In this document: in pieces, positions 55,261 through 64,000 of the stretch
Numbering within the stretch: position 1 is the first letter of the stretch
Layout: each line of letters opens with the position of its first letter
Origin: Flavobacterium sp. xlx-214
GTDB lineage: Bacteria > Bacteroidota > Bacteroidia > Flavobacteriales > Flavobacteriaceae
DNA length: 64,000 bases
Direction of reading: 5' to 3'
NCBI RefSeq assembly: GCF_013874595.1
Contig: NZ_CP059431.1
Location: 496,001 to 560,000 of the forward strand
Notes under the pieces: generated by a model
Database searches by the model: none
What the model was told of the DNA's origin: nothing
What the model saw: only the letters and a program-made list of their open reading frames with translations
Program-made: the position numbers and the translations under genes

Positions 55261-55286
55261 AAACGCTACCATAATTGGTAGCGTTT
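55261..55286 (-). terminator. Terminator of the lipoprotein gene at 55311-56237
   Basis: AAACGCTACC pairs with GGTAGCGTTT around a six-base loop; T runs on both sides allow function in both directions. It forms a pair of back-to-back terminators with the lysS one. Confidence 0.85.
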
Positions 55287-55310
55287 TTTTGTAAGCAATA
55301 TTTAAACAAA

Positions 55311-56237
55311 TTATTTTTTCAAATTTAAAACCCTAACATTATACTTAGTTTCAAATTTAAAATTTGTATTGATATTCATACTTTTAATAACTGGCTTTGC
55401 AGATATTTTTTGAGGAATAGCTACATAATCTCCTTCCCAAAATAGCTGAGCTGAATTTCCACTACTTGCTCCTGTAGCTAATGCTGTAAAATTTGCTGTT
55501 CCACTCCATGGCGGTGTCATACTAAGTGGATCAGCAGGAGCCGTATTCCCAGTACCAGCAAATGTATACGATACATCTGTTGTCTTAAAAACCTCCGTAC
55601 CATTAATAACTACACTACCTTTAATATGCTGTAGTGCTGAAGGAGATTCATTAGGAAACGCAATTTCATCATTAGCTTTCAAAGGAACATAAACAATAGT
55701 TGTAAATTGATGTAATGGTTTATTGTCATTATCAAGCTCTAAAGACATCAATACCCAAACAGTACAATCTGTACCATGTACATCATAAATCAACACCTGA
55801 TTTTTATCATTAGTACTTAGAACCCACATTGTATCTGAAACAGGATAAGATTTTCCACCATACTCAATTCTATTCCCTGCTGGTGGTTCAGGTTGATCAC
55901 CTTCTTTTAAAACATTGAACTTAAAAGTTGCTGTATAATTTTCCATTGTGGCAACAACTGAAATATCACCTTCTTTATAAGGAATATAAGTATTACCTTT
56001 TATTGCAGCACCATTTACTTTAAATTTAGTCGATTTTGTTACATCTACATTTGTCAACATTGATTGGAATTCAAACGTATCACCAACATACTTTGCGCTA
56101 GTAGGCTTTAATTCAGCTCTAAAAATTTTTTCATTTTCAAAATTGCCTCCAGCCAATACTCCATTATCTACATACTCAACACAAGAGTTTAAGCTAATTA
56201 GAGCCAATAAAAAGAAAAGTAGTTTATTAATTCTCAT
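55311..56237 (-). CDS. Hypothetical lipoprotein
   Basis: A 308-residue lipoprotein (signal MRINKLLFFLLALISLNSC, lipobox LNSC) of unknown function. After the signal, an Ig-like beta-sandwich region (about 35-115, AELKPTSAKYVGDTFEF; YKEGDISVVATMENYTATF) leads to a proline-rich hinge (GDQPEPPAG) and a second beta-rich domain. It is probably on the cell surface. No partner gene is evident; it has its own terminator. I do not recognise a family. Confidence 0.82.
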   Translation of the reverse strand: MRINKLLFFLLALISLNSCVEYVDNGVLAGGNFENEKIFRAELKPTSAKYVGDTFEFQSMLTNVDVTKSTKFKVNGAAIKGNTYIPYKEGDISVVATMENYTATFKFNVLKEGDQPEPPAGNRIEYGGKSYPVSDTMWVLSTNDKNQVLIYDVHGTDCTVWVLMSLELDNDNKPLHQFTTIVYVPLKANDEIAFPNESPSALQHIKGSVVINGTEVFKTTDVSYTFAGTGNTAPADPLSMTPPWSGTANFTALATGASSGNSAQLFWEGDYVAIPQKISAKPVIKSMNINTNFKFETKYNVRVLNLKK

Positions 56238-56357
56238 ATAAAATGTTTTTAATTATTTGTAATTAAGCCTCTAAAATAAACAAAAAAAACATTACTGTTA
56301 AAAAATTAACAAGTTTTGTTTGTAAATTATTTTTTCACTCTTTTGATTATTCGATAA

Positions 56358-56972
56358 TCAAGGTATTAAAACACTAAAATCCTCTAATTTATTGATGCTT
56401 TTTTCTTGATATTGTAACGACCATCCTAATGATTGCGTTACAACTAAAAACTTTCCTAACTCACTAATCAAACGGTTTTGCGCATTGGCTTGTATGTTAG
56501 ATTTTAGTATTTTTTCTTGAAATTGCTTTTTCACACTTTCTTGGATTTTATTATAATCGGCACCTTCAAAAGAATTAAATCGTGAGGCTTCTACATCGTA
56601 AATTTTAATATCAGGGTTGATTTTAATTTCTTCTTTAGGAATAAAAGTGATTTTCACTACTTTATTAGTTTCGTCTAAACTGTATTCTAACTTAGATAAA
56701 TCGTACATAATTTGCACATCGGCATTTACGACAACCAACGCTTTTTTATCAAAAGTCATTAAATTCATAAACGATTTTTGATCTTTGTAATTGTAAATTT
56801 GTGATATTTTAGCTTCGTTTACCACCAATTTACTTACATTTTTCATTTGTTGCTGAATTAACTCGGTATCAGGAATAATCTCATCTTTAGCTGATACTTT
56901 CTTCATAATAAAAAACGTTAATCCGCTTCCTATTAAAATACAAATAAGGGCTATTATTATAATTCTTTTCAT
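56358..56972 (-). CDS. DUF4230-family membrane-anchored protein
   Basis: A 204-residue protein with one N-terminal membrane segment (about 3-24, IIIIALICILIGSGLTFFIM) and an exported domain with the DUF4230 pattern (KNVSKLVVNEAKISQIYNYK; DVEASRFNSFEGADYNK). Its function is unknown. It starts one base after the GSCFA gene and is probably co-transcribed with it. Confidence 0.86.
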   Translation of the reverse strand: MKRIIIIALICILIGSGLTFFIMKKVSAKDEIIPDTELIQQQMKNVSKLVVNEAKISQIYNYKDQKSFMNLMTFDKKALVVVNADVQIMYDLSKLEYSLDETNKVVKITFIPKEEIKINPDIKIYDVEASRFNSFEGADYNKIQESVKKQFQEKILKSNIQANAQNRLISELGKFLVVTQSLGWSLQYQEKSINKLEDFSVLIP

Positions 56973-56973
56973 A

Positions 56974-57927
56974 TTATCTAAATGTCATGTGTGGATACTG
57001 TTCTATTAAAACATCTAATTTTTGCGCCAATTTATCTAAAAAAAGATTATGCGCCTGCGTATATGGATTAAAAGGTTTATGCGCCAAACCTTTTTGAACG
57101 TCGTCAACCATTTTCATGGCAGAAAAAACGGTGGCATCAATAGCGTTTTCTACAAATTTATTCCAAATATAATCAACAGCAAGTTCGCTTGGATGTAACA
57201 TATCTTTCGCATAAAATCGATAATCTCTTAATTCGTCCATAACAATTTCATACGATGGAAAGTAATAATTATTGGTTGAATTACTTTCTAAATGTTGATG
57301 TAAAGCTGCTGTTAAATGCGCTTTGCTGCGCTGATTTTCTACAAATCCATCTTTTATGTGACGAACAGGGGAAATGGTATAAATGATTTGAATGTTTGGA
57401 TTTAATGTTCGAATTCCTTTTTCAATAGACGCAATTGCTTGCTGACAAGTTTCTACCGAAAGTAATTCTTTTGAAAATACTGTTTGAGGCACTTTATGGC
57501 AATTCGCAACAATTTCATTCTTCTCGATATGTCGATAAACCCAAGCGGTTCCAAATGTTATAATGAAATGTGAAGCTTCTTCTATTTTGTTTCGAAACAA
57601 TCGGATTTTAGCGTTTAGAGAATCAATAATATCTTCTTGTTCCAATTCATTTACATCAGAATGCGCATCAAAACAGCTCCAAATTTCATTGTGTAAAAAC
57701 ACATCTTTAGGTGTAAACTCTTTGTTGGTCACAGCAAAATCAATCACCTTTGCAATTGCCAATGGGTGGAATAATATACCTAAAGGGTTTACTGTGTGTT
57801 GAAACTGAAATTGCTGAAAACGTTGCGCCATATTTATAGCAAAGCAACTACCTACACTCACTATTTTTGAATGGTAGTTTATTTTATTTTCAAGCGGTTT
57901 TATAGGAACAATGGTTTGAAGTTGCAT
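56974..57927 (-). CDS. GSCFA-domain protein
   Basis: A 317-residue protein of the GSCFA family, named for the motif GSCFA at about residues 27-31 (KIVSVGSCFAINMAQ). Other family landmarks are NPLGILFHP, FGTAWVYRH, TISPVRHIKDG and YFPSYEIVMDELRDYRFY. The pattern resembles SGNH/GDSL hydrolases, with the Ser in GSCF as possible nucleophile, but its substrate is unknown. It probably has its own promoter box (57943-57950) and is followed after one base by the DUF4230 gene. Confidence 0.9.
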   Translation of the reverse strand: MQLQTIVPIKPLENKINYHSKIVSVGSCFAINMAQRFQQFQFQHTVNPLGILFHPLAIAKVIDFAVTNKEFTPKDVFLHNEIWSCFDAHSDVNELEQEDIIDSLNAKIRLFRNKIEEASHFIITFGTAWVYRHIEKNEIVANCHKVPQTVFSKELLSVETCQQAIASIEKGIRTLNPNIQIIYTISPVRHIKDGFVENQRSKAHLTAALHQHLESNSTNNYYFPSYEIVMDELRDYRFYAKDMLHPSELAVDYIWNKFVENAIDATVFSAMKMVDDVQKGLAHKPFNPYTQAHNLFLDKLAQKLDVLIEQYPHMTFR

Positions 57928-57942
57928 TCTTTTTCTTTTTTA

Positions 57943-57950
57943 CAAAAATA
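57943..57950 (-). promoter_or_regulatory. -7 box upstream of GSCFA gene
   Basis: TATTTTTG on the minus strand matches TAnnTTTG and lies 15 bases before the GSCFA ATG, in the 26-base gap after the monooxygenase gene. The -33 region falls within that coding sequence and has no TTG. Confidence 0.4.
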
Positions 57951-57953
57951 CAG

Positions 57954-58313
57954 CTATCTACGAAAATACGCCGACATATCTTCGCCACTTTTTTGCTCTA
58001 AGGTGTAATCATCGCAAGAATACATGTGTACGCCTTCAAAAATAACTTGTGGACCTTCTAAAATCATTTCATCAGCCTCTTGTAAAAATGCTTTTAAAAT
58101 GGATCCTTTCTTATGTTCTTCGTACGCTTCTTTGGATTCAAAAATCTTTAAATTCAAAAATTTGTTTGGATCTATTTGATCCATCATGCTGGTTACATGT
58201 AAAGTTCCCAATTCATTCTGAACCAAAGCATCTGCTTCTTTTCTAACCAAATTAAAAAAAGCTTCTCTTTGCTGCGGAAACACTCTGTAAGAAACAATAA
58301 CTACATATCTCAT
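57954..58313 (-). CDS. Antibiotic biosynthesis monooxygenase (ABM)-like protein
   Basis: A 119-residue cytoplasmic protein with the ferredoxin-like ABM pattern (VVIVSYRVFPQQREAFFNLV; LNLKIFESKEAYEEHKKG). Family members often form dimers and include quinol monooxygenases and heme-degrading enzymes, but the substrate cannot be read here. It is followed after 26 bases by the GSCFA gene. Confidence 0.78.
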   Translation of the reverse strand: MRYVVIVSYRVFPQQREAFFNLVRKEADALVQNELGTLHVTSMMDQIDPNKFLNLKIFESKEAYEEHKKGSILKAFLQEADEMILEGPQVIFEGVHMYSCDDYTLEQKSGEDMSAYFRR

Positions 58314-58366
58314 ACCTTTTTTCTTTTAAATTTATAAAAAAAATCAAATGAAAATTTAAATATTCA

Positions 58367-58945
58367 TTACTTATATGTGTAATGTCTTTTTTCAAACTTC
58401 AAAATACTATTATTTTTTACTGAACTGTAGTAGATATCCTTAAAATTCCCTTTAGAATCAGGATTACAATTTACTATTTGATATTCTACACTACTTTTAC
58501 GTTTGTATTTATGGGATGTAGTAAAGTAATTGTAAGAAACAGAATAAAAAATAAGTTGATTTGCACAATTATATTGAAAATGTGTATAGATATTTTGTAT
58601 TTCCTTTTGCGCATTTGAATGGAAATAGCTTTGAGATATAGATAACACATATCCCAATTCATTAAAAAAATATTTTACAACGCCTATTTCTTCATCTTTA
58701 TTATTTTTGATAGCTACCGAAGTTGTGTTCCTATCCTTTTTATCAAGAGTTCCTATCTCAATTTTTGCTCTTTTGTGATTAAATTTTTCATAATTAAAAG
58801 AATCAAATATAACAAAACCATCAAATGATTTTCGATGACCGCTTTGTTTGTATTGTTCTACTCTCCATATTTCGTTATTATGCGTAAAATGAGAGATGAT
58901 TTCGTATTTATCTTGAGAAGTATAATCGATAATTTTGCTAGTCAA
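58367..58945 (-). CDS. Hypothetical protein, main part of an apparently frameshifted secreted protein
   Basis: A 192-residue open frame of unknown function, rich in Tyr, Asn, Ser and Lys (DGFVIFDSFNYEKFNHKRAK; FQYNCANQLIFYSVSYNY). It contains no ATG; the best start would be the TTG at 58943-58945. The same frame continues upstream without a stop as SISSQANYLFFKYPFTNITK, and the missing signal peptide lies in the +1 frame just upstream (58971-59051). A single extra T in a T5 run (59005-59009) explains this, so the intact protein would be about 227 residues. See the findings list. Confidence 0.65.
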   Translation of the reverse strand: MTSKIIDYTSQDKYEIISHFTHNNEIWRVEQYKQSGHRKSFDGFVIFDSFNYEKFNHKRAKIEIGTLDKKDRNTTSVAIKNNKDEEIGVVKYFFNELGYVLSISQSYFHSNAQKEIQNIYTHFQYNCANQLIFYSVSYNYFTTSHKYKRKSSVEYQIVNCNPDSKGNFKDIYYSSVKNNSILKFEKRHYTYK

Positions 58946-58970
58946 TTTTGTTATGTTGGTAAATGGGTAT

Positions 58971-59051
58971 TTAAAAAATAAATAATTTGCCTGTGAACTG
59001 ATGGAAAAACAGAAATGAAACCATAATAACTATTATTTTATTTAATTTCAT
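58971..59051 (-). pseudogene. Detached signal-peptide fragment of the gene at 58367
   Basis: An ATG frame of 26 residues (MKLNKIIVIMVSFLFF, then out-of-frame residues and a stop) that has a perfect signal-peptide start. With one T fewer in the T5 run at 59005-59009 the frame would read on as LFSISSQANY and join the downstream open frame. It is annotated as a fragment because on its own it encodes no plausible protein. Confidence 0.6.
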
Positions 59052-59081
59052 ATAATGATAATTTAAATATCTAAAATACAA

Positions 59082-59110
59082 AAAAACGCAACTCTACGAG
59101 TTGCGTTTTT
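59082..59110 (-). terminator. Terminator of alaS
   Basis: A 13-base perfect stem (AAAAACGCAACTC/GAGTTGCGTTTTT) with a three-base loop, followed on the minus strand by a T run, 20 bases after the alaS stop. Confidence 0.92.
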
Positions 59111-59129
59111 ATAACTATATAAAATTAAA

Positions 59130-61766
59130 CTATTTCACAAAATTCACTGCATTTGCAATAGCTTCTGCCATACCTTCAGGGTTTTTACCGCCAGCTGTGG
59201 CAAAAAATGCTTGTCCGCCGCCGCCGCCTTGTATGTATTTTCCTAATTCGCGAACAATTTGCCCTGCGTTTAAACCTTTGCTTTCTACAATTTCTTTAGA
59301 AACATAAGCTGTTAACATCGGTTTATCATCAGTAATCGTTCCTAACAAAATAAAGAAATTAGTACCTGTTCCGCCAATTTCGTAAGCTAAATCTTTAGCA
59401 CCCGTAGCATCTAAATCTACTTGTTTTGCTAAAAATTGAACGCCGTTTATTTCTTGAACTTCGGCCAACAAATCACCTTTTAAGTTTTTTGCTTTTTCTT
59501 TTAATAACTGCTCAATTTGTTTTTTCAATTTAGCATTTTCGTCTTGTAACGAATGAACTGCTTTTAATGAATCTTGAGGGTTTTTAAGCGTTTCTTTAAT
59601 CTCTTTCAAGGTATTTTCTTGATTTTGATAAAATGCGCGAACTGCATCGCCTGTAATCGCTTCAATACGACGAATACCAGCAGCCACAGCACTTTCAGAT
59701 ATTATTTTAAACGACCAAATTTCTGCTGTATTTGCAACGTGAATTCCTCCACACAACTCCATTGATTCACCAAATTTAATGGCACGAACCAAATCTCCGT
59801 ATTTTTCACCAAATAAAGCCATTGCACCTTCTTCAACTGCTTGGTTAAAAGGAATAGCTCTACGCTCAATTAACGGCAATTGTTCTGCAATACGTGCGTT
59901 CACAAAAGCTTCTACTTGTTGCAATTCGTCTTCGGTTACTTTAGCAAAGTGCGAAAAATCGAAACGCAAGTAATTAGGAGCCACTAACGATCCTTTTTGC
60001 TCTACGTGCGTTCCTAAGACAGTGCGCAATGCTTGATGTAACAAGTGTGTAGCCGAGTGGTTTTTAGAAGACGCACTGCGTAAATCGGTATTTACTTTTG
60101 CTACAAATGAAGCGTGAATATTTTCTGGTAATTGCTTAGTGAAATGTAAAATTAAGTTGTTTTCCTTTTTAGTATCGATAATTTCAATCGATTCATTTGC
60201 TGATACTAAAACGCCTTTATCACCAACTTGACCACCACCTTCTGCATAAAACGGCGTATGATCTAAAACAATTTGGTATAATGTTCCGTCTTTTTTAGAT
60301 TCAATTTTACGAATACGTGTAATTTTTACATCGTTTTCTACTTTATCATAACCTTCAAACGTTTCTACATTTCCTTCAACCAAAACGTTCCAATCGTCTT
60401 TAGAAATTTCTGAAGCAGCACGCGAGCGGTCTTTTTGTGCTTTCATTGCAGCATCAAAACCAGCTTCGTCTAACTCGTATCCTTTTTCACGTAAAATCAA
60501 CGCTGTTAAATCAATTGGAAAACCAAACGTGTCGTACAATTCAAAGGCTTTAGCTCCGTCTACAACTTTACCACTTGTCTTTTCAATTACAGAATCTAAC
60601 AAATGTAAACCTTGATCTAATGTACGTAAGAACGATGCTTCTTCTTCTTTGATTACGTTTTTAACCAAATCTTTTTGCGCAACAATTTCAGGGAAAAATT
60701 GCCCCATTTGCGCAGCCAATACATCAACCAATTGGTAAATAAAAGGCTCTTTTGTACCTAAAAATGTAAAACCGTAACGAATAGCACGACGCAAAATTCG
60801 ACGAATTACATAACCAGCTCCTGTATTTGAAGGCAACTGTCCATCAGCAATAGCAAAAGCTACCGCGCGTACGTGATCTACAATTACACGAATGGCAATA
60901 TTGGTTTTATCTTGCGTATCTGAAATATCTTTTATTTCGTTATTTGTATATTTTAACCCTGTAATTTCTTCTACCTTAGCAATAAGCGGTGTAAACACAT
61001 CGGTATCGTAATTAGAGGTAACATCTTGCATTGCCATACACAAACGCTCAAATCCCATACCTGTATCTACGTGTTTTGCAGGTAATTTTTCTAAAGAACC
61101 ATCAGCTTTACGGTTAAATTCCATAAATACGTTGTTCCAAATTTCAACCACTTGCGGATGATCTGCATTAACCAAAGAACGACCTGAAACGGCTGCTCTT
61201 TCTTCATTAGTACGTAAATCTACGTGAATTTCAGAACAAGGTCCGCACGGTCCTTGATCGCCCATTTCCCAAAAGTTATCTTTTTTATTACCTAAGATGA
61301 TGCGATCCTCGGCAACATATTGTTTCCATAAATTCCAAGCTTCTTGATCAAAAGGTACATTTTCAGCTTCGTTTCCTTCAAAAACCGAAACATACAAGCG
61401 GTCTTTGTCAATTTTTAATTCTTCGGTTAAAAATTCCCAAGCCCAAGCTATTGCTTCCTTTTTAAAATAATCACCAAAAGACCAGTTTCCTAGCATTTCG
61501 AACATTGTATGGTGATAGGTATCGAAACCAACATCTTCTAAATCGTTGTGTTTACCTGAAACACGTAAACATTTTTGCGTATCGGCAATACGGTTGCTTT
61601 TTGGTGTTCCGTTTCCTAAGAAAAATTCTTTAAACTGTGCCATACCTGAGTTGTTAAACATCAAAGTAGGATCATCTTTTAAAACAATTGGAGCTGATGG
61701 AACAATTAAATGTCCGTTTTTTTCAAAAAAATCAAGAAATTTCTTTCTAATATCTTGTGATTTCAT
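59130..61766 (-). CDS. alaS: Alanyl-tRNA synthetase
   Basis: An 878-residue cytoplasmic enzyme that charges tRNA-Ala and edits mischarged Ser and Gly. The class II catalytic domain is at the N-terminus ([19 protein letters not shown]), the editing domain has the zinc motif HSATHLLHQ (HxxxH) and CGGIHV, and the C-Ala domain ends in a glycine-rich [17 protein letters not shown]. Length is normal. It is divergent from the MerR gene and ends at a strong terminator. Confidence 0.98.
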   Translation of the reverse strand: MKSQDIRKKFLDFFEKNGHLIVPSAPIVLKDDPTLMFNNSGMAQFKEFFLGNGTPKSNRIADTQKCLRVSGKHNDLEDVGFDTYHHTMFEMLGNWSFGDYFKKEAIAWAWEFLTEELKIDKDRLYVSVFEGNEAENVPFDQEAWNLWKQYVAEDRIILGNKKDNFWEMGDQGPCGPCSEIHVDLRTNEERAAVSGRSLVNADHPQVVEIWNNVFMEFNRKADGSLEKLPAKHVDTGMGFERLCMAMQDVTSNYDTDVFTPLIAKVEEITGLKYTNNEIKDISDTQDKTNIAIRVIVDHVRAVAFAIADGQLPSNTGAGYVIRRILRRAIRYGFTFLGTKEPFIYQLVDVLAAQMGQFFPEIVAQKDLVKNVIKEEEASFLRTLDQGLHLLDSVIEKTSGKVVDGAKAFELYDTFGFPIDLTALILREKGYELDEAGFDAAMKAQKDRSRAASEISKDDWNVLVEGNVETFEGYDKVENDVKITRIRKIESKKDGTLYQIVLDHTPFYAEGGGQVGDKGVLVSANESIEIIDTKKENNLILHFTKQLPENIHASFVAKVNTDLRSASSKNHSATHLLHQALRTVLGTHVEQKGSLVAPNYLRFDFSHFAKVTEDELQQVEAFVNARIAEQLPLIERRAIPFNQAVEEGAMALFGEKYGDLVRAIKFGESMELCGGIHVANTAEIWSFKIISESAVAAGIRRIEAITGDAVRAFYQNQENTLKEIKETLKNPQDSLKAVHSLQDENAKLKKQIEQLLKEKAKNLKGDLLAEVQEINGVQFLAKQVDLDATGAKDLAYEIGGTGTNFFILLGTITDDKPMLTAYVSKEIVESKGLNAGQIVRELGKYIQGGGGGQAFFATAGGKNPEGMAEAIANAVNFVK

Positions 61767-61829
61767 TTTGTATAATAAAATTATGAATCGTTCAAAATTA
61801 ACACTTTACAAAAAAGTGCATATAAGTTG

Positions 61830-61837
61830 CAAAAATA
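61830..61837 (-). promoter_or_regulatory. -7 box of alaS promoter
   Basis: TATTTTTG on the minus strand matches TAnnTTTG; a TTTG lies 15 bases upstream, a shorter spacer than usual. The leader before the alaS ATG would be about 55 bases. Confidence 0.48.
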
Positions 61838-61935
61838 GTGATTTTTAACACACAAATTCAGCTTAAAACTAACTTTTTGAAGTTGTAAAACTTATTAGAA
61901 ATATTGTATATTAGCATAAGCTAAAATTTGATGTA

Positions 61936-62265
61936 ATGCAGATTGACCTACCCGAAAAAAGATATTACAGTATTGGTGAAATTGCCAAGGCGTTTGATGT
62001 GAACGCTTCGCTTATCCGTTTTTGGGAGAAAGAGTTTGATATTCTAAAGCCTAAAAAAAACGCAAAAGGTAATAGAATGTTTACGCCTGAAGATTTAAAA
62101 AATTTAAAAACCATTTTTCATTTGGTAAAAGAAAAAGGATTTACCCTTGAAGGAGCTAAAGAATTTTTAAAAAACAGCAAAAAAACTTCTTTAAACACTA
62201 TTGAAATTATTGAAAAATTAGAGCTGATAAAAAAACAATTACTTATTATTAAAAACGAAATTTAA
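61936..62265 (+). CDS. MerR-family transcriptional regulator
   Basis: A 109-residue DNA-binding protein. The winged-helix MerR head is clear (RYYSIGEIAKAFDVNASLIR with FWEKEF, about 9-34, then NRMFTPEDLKNL), and a coiled-coil dimerization helix follows. No effector domain or metal-binding cysteines are present, so the signal is unknown. It leads the LemA-TPM-TPM cluster with 11 bases to LemA and may regulate it. Confidence 0.92.
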   Translation: MQIDLPEKRYYSIGEIAKAFDVNASLIRFWEKEFDILKPKKNAKGNRMFTPEDLKNLKTIFHLVKEKGFTLEGAKEFLKNSKKTSLNTIEIIEKLELIKKQLLIIKNEI

Positions 62266-62276
62266 TTAAAAAATTT

Positions 62277-62861
62277 ATGAAAAAAATTCTTCCTATCATT
62301 ATTGTATTAGTGGTTTTAATTGGTGGTTATTTCTTACTATCTATGAACTACCAAAACGGCGCTTTAGGATACAAACAAGCTAGTGATAAATCGTGGGCTG
62401 ATGTTCAAGGAGCGTATCAAAGAAGAAATGATTTAATTGGAAACCTAGTAAATACGGTAAAAGGAGCTGCCGATTTTGAAAAATCTACATTAGAAGCAGT
62501 TATCAATGCGCGTTCAAAAGCTACCCAAACTACTATTGATCCAACAAATATGACACCTGAAAAAATGGCTGAATTTCAACAAGCACAAAATGGTGTATCA
62601 AGTGCTTTAGGACGATTATTAGTAACAGTTGAAAAATATCCTGATTTAAAAACAAATCAAAATTTCTTGAAATTGCAAGATGAATTAGCATCTACCGAAA
62701 ATCAAATTTTAACAGCTCGTACTCGTTTTAACGAAACTGTTGAAGTATATAATGGATATGTATTGAAATTTCCTAACAAGTTTTTCTTAAGTGGATACCC
62801 TGAAAAACCATTCTTTAAAGCTGATGCTGGTGCAGAAAAAGCACCTGAAGTAAAATTCTAA
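62277..62861 (+). CDS. LemA-family protein
   Basis: A 194-residue protein with an N-terminal membrane segment (about 4-23) and the helical LemA domain (WADVQGAYQRRNDLIGNLVN; LEAVINARSKATQ; VEVYNGYVLKFPNKFF). Members sit in the inner membrane facing the periplasm, and their function is poorly defined. The next gene starts one base after its stop; LemA next to TPM-domain genes is a conserved arrangement. Confidence 0.95.
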   Translation: MKKILPIIIVLVVLIGGYFLLSMNYQNGALGYKQASDKSWADVQGAYQRRNDLIGNLVNTVKGAADFEKSTLEAVINARSKATQTTIDPTNMTPEKMAEFQQAQNGVSSALGRLLVTVEKYPDLKTNQNFLKLQDELASTENQILTARTRFNETVEVYNGYVLKFPNKFFLSGYPEKPFFKADAGAEKAPEVKF

Positions 62862-62862
62862 T

Positions 62863-63303
62863 ATGTCTGCAACCGAAGATTTTTTAAGTACAACTGAAGA
62901 ACGTGAGATTGTTGATGCTATTGTAAAAGCAGAACAACAAACCTCTGGCGAAATACGTGTGCACATTGAAGAGCACAGTCATTTACCTGCCTTAGAACGC
63001 GCACAAGAAGTATTTAAAACACTAAATATGCATAAAACAAGCGCCCGCAACGGCGTTTTGTTTTATATAGGTGTTAAAGACCGTCATTTTGCAATTATTG
63101 GCGATGATGGTATAGACAAAGTGGTTCCGTACGATTTTTGGGAAAGCACCAAAAAAGTTGTTATTGATCAGTTTAAACAAAATCAGTTTAAAGAAGGCTT
63201 GATACAAGGCATTTTGCAAACAGGTAAACAGTTGAAGTTTTTCTTTCCTTATCAAGGTAAAGATGATGTAAACGAGTTGCCTAATGAAATTTCAAGAAGT
63301 TAA
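62863..63303 (+). CDS. TPM-domain protein
   Basis: A 146-residue protein with a TPM domain (EREIVDAIVKAEQQTSGEIR; NGVLFYIGVKDRHFAIIGDD; FKEGLIQGILQTGKQL). It has no membrane segment or signal peptide. TPM domains occur in thylakoid and bacterial envelope proteins; some have acid phosphatase activity, and in bacteria they often accompany LemA. Its stop overlaps the start of the next gene by one base. Confidence 0.9.
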   Translation: MSATEDFLSTTEEREIVDAIVKAEQQTSGEIRVHIEEHSHLPALERAQEVFKTLNMHKTSARNGVLFYIGVKDRHFAIIGDDGIDKVVPYDFWESTKKVVIDQFKQNQFKEGLIQGILQTGKQLKFFFPYQGKDDVNELPNEISRS

Positions 63304-64000
63304 TGAATCAAATAAAAAAAATAACTACGTTTTGTTTGTTTTTGTTTCCGTTGCTGGTTTTAGCACAATTTAACATTCCTGCAAAACCTACAAAAGCTAG
63401 TGAACAAACAAGCGTTTACGATTATGCTTCGTTACTATCTGCCAATGAAAGACAGGAATTAGAGCGTAAGTTAATTAGTTATGCCGATACTACATCAACC
63501 CAAATTGTAGTTGCCATTATACCTAGTTTAAATGGCGAATACGAAGGAGAATTAGCTCCTAGATGGGCTCATAAATGGGGTGTTGGTCAGGCAGATAAAG
63601 ACAATGGTGTTTTTATTTTATTAGCAGAAAAAGAACGTAAACTATGGATTTCTCCAGGTTACGGTTTAGAACACATTCTTACAGCTGGTATTAATGGCGA
63701 AATTATTCGTAACTATATTATTCCCGAATTTAAAAAAGGGGATTATTACGCAGGTTTAGATATTGGCACCGATAAGTTAATGGAATTATTCTCGGGAACC
63801 TACAAAGGAACTCGACAAGAGAATACTGAAAGTGGAGGAATTCCTGTGTTTTTTATCATTATGGTTGTCATTATCATCTTAATTATCGCTAGTAAAATGG
63901 GCGGAGGCAAAGGTAATAACCGAGGAAATCGTGGCGGTCCCGACTTAATGGATATAATTATCTTAAGTAGAATGGGTCGAGGTGGCGGTGGCGGCTTCTT
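63303..64000 (+). CDS. TPM-domain membrane protein, C-terminus beyond window (partial)
   Basis: An open frame of 232 complete codons that runs off the right edge. It has a signal peptide (ending LLVLAQ), a TPM domain (YDYASLLSANERQELERKL; NGVFILLAEKERKLWISPGY), one membrane segment (about 182-198, FFIIMVVIIILIIA) and then a glycine-rich tail (GNRGGP...RGGGGGF) as in YgcG-type proteins. The ATG overlaps the stop of the preceding gene by one base. It should be an envelope protein that works with LemA. Confidence 0.88.
   Translation, partial: MNQIKKITTFCLFLFPLLVLAQFNIPAKPTKASEQTSVYDYASLLSANERQELERKLISYADTTSTQIVVAIIPSLNGEYEGELAPRWAHKWGVGQADKDNGVFILLAEKERKLWISPGYGLEHILTAGINGEIIRNYIIPEFKKGDYYAGLDIGTDKLMELFSGTYKGTRQENTESGGIPVFFIIMVVIIILIIASKMGGGKGNNRGNRGGPDLMDIIILSRMGRGGGGGF

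Noticed and set aside
58946..59129. A separate small gene in the alaS downstream gap
   Set aside because: The only ATG frame is the 26-residue signal-peptide fragment that belongs to the frameshifted gene; the rest is the alaS terminator.

Overview
The window is chromosomal DNA from a member of the Flavobacteriaceae (Bacteroidota), close to Flavobacterium, Myroides or Paenimyroides; the genus cannot be fixed from the sequence alone. The signs are low GC, type IX secretion (T9SS) C-terminal sorting domains, two SusC/SusD pairs, a Porin_10-type porin, GSCFA, DUF2851 and DUF4230 proteins, promoters of the TTG-N19-TAnnTTTG type, and almost no Shine-Dalgarno sequences. The one clear exception is rpsU, which carries a strong one.

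Layout. Positions 1-2365 hold a minus-strand operon (M28 peptidase, SDR oxidoreductase, SprT-like protein, start of a mannose-1-phosphate guanylyltransferase). Positions 2449-5097 hold pdhA-pdhC. The 315-base gap 5098-5412 holds the pdhA promoter and two terminator hairpins. Positions 5413-16039 hold two giant tandem T9SS-exported, adhesin-like proteins. Positions 16242-29374 are the transcription/translation core, read on the minus strand as tRNA-Thr, tRNA-Tyr, tRNA-Thr, tuf, tRNA-Trp, secE, nusG, rplK, rplA, rplJ, rplL, rpoB, rpoC. Upstream of it lie rpsU, a XerC-type recombinase and hpf (29460-30936).

Positions 31040-38248 hold a hypothetical protein, an acyl-CoA dehydrogenase, a helix-hairpin-helix protein, a DUF2851 protein, a divergent PNGase F-like glycoamidase and a cystathionine beta-synthase-type enzyme. 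Positions 38319-52505 are rich in outer-membrane functions: a porin, SusC/SusD pair 1, a T9SS-exported subtilisin-like protease, rnhB and SusC/SusD pair 2. Positions 52661-64000 hold lipB, lysS, a lipoprotein, a DUF4230-GSCFA-monooxygenase cluster, a small secreted protein apparently broken by a frameshift, alaS, and a MerR-LemA-TPM-TPM cluster running off the right edge.

Functionally, the window combines housekeeping genes with exported proteins for polymer and glycoprotein use: giant adhesin-like proteins, a secreted protease, a PNGase F-like enzyme and two TonB-dependent uptake pairs. No IS element, prophage, CRISPR array, rRNA or defence island was seen. The observations most worth following are the strong Shine-Dalgarno on rpsU, the frameshift that separates a signal peptide from its protein near 59005, the ALK/LTK-like glycine-rich domain in the 2,037-residue exported protein, the GLPGLI-like/PNGase F-like fusion, and hairpins placed at tRNA 5' ends and between ribosomal/RNA polymerase genes.
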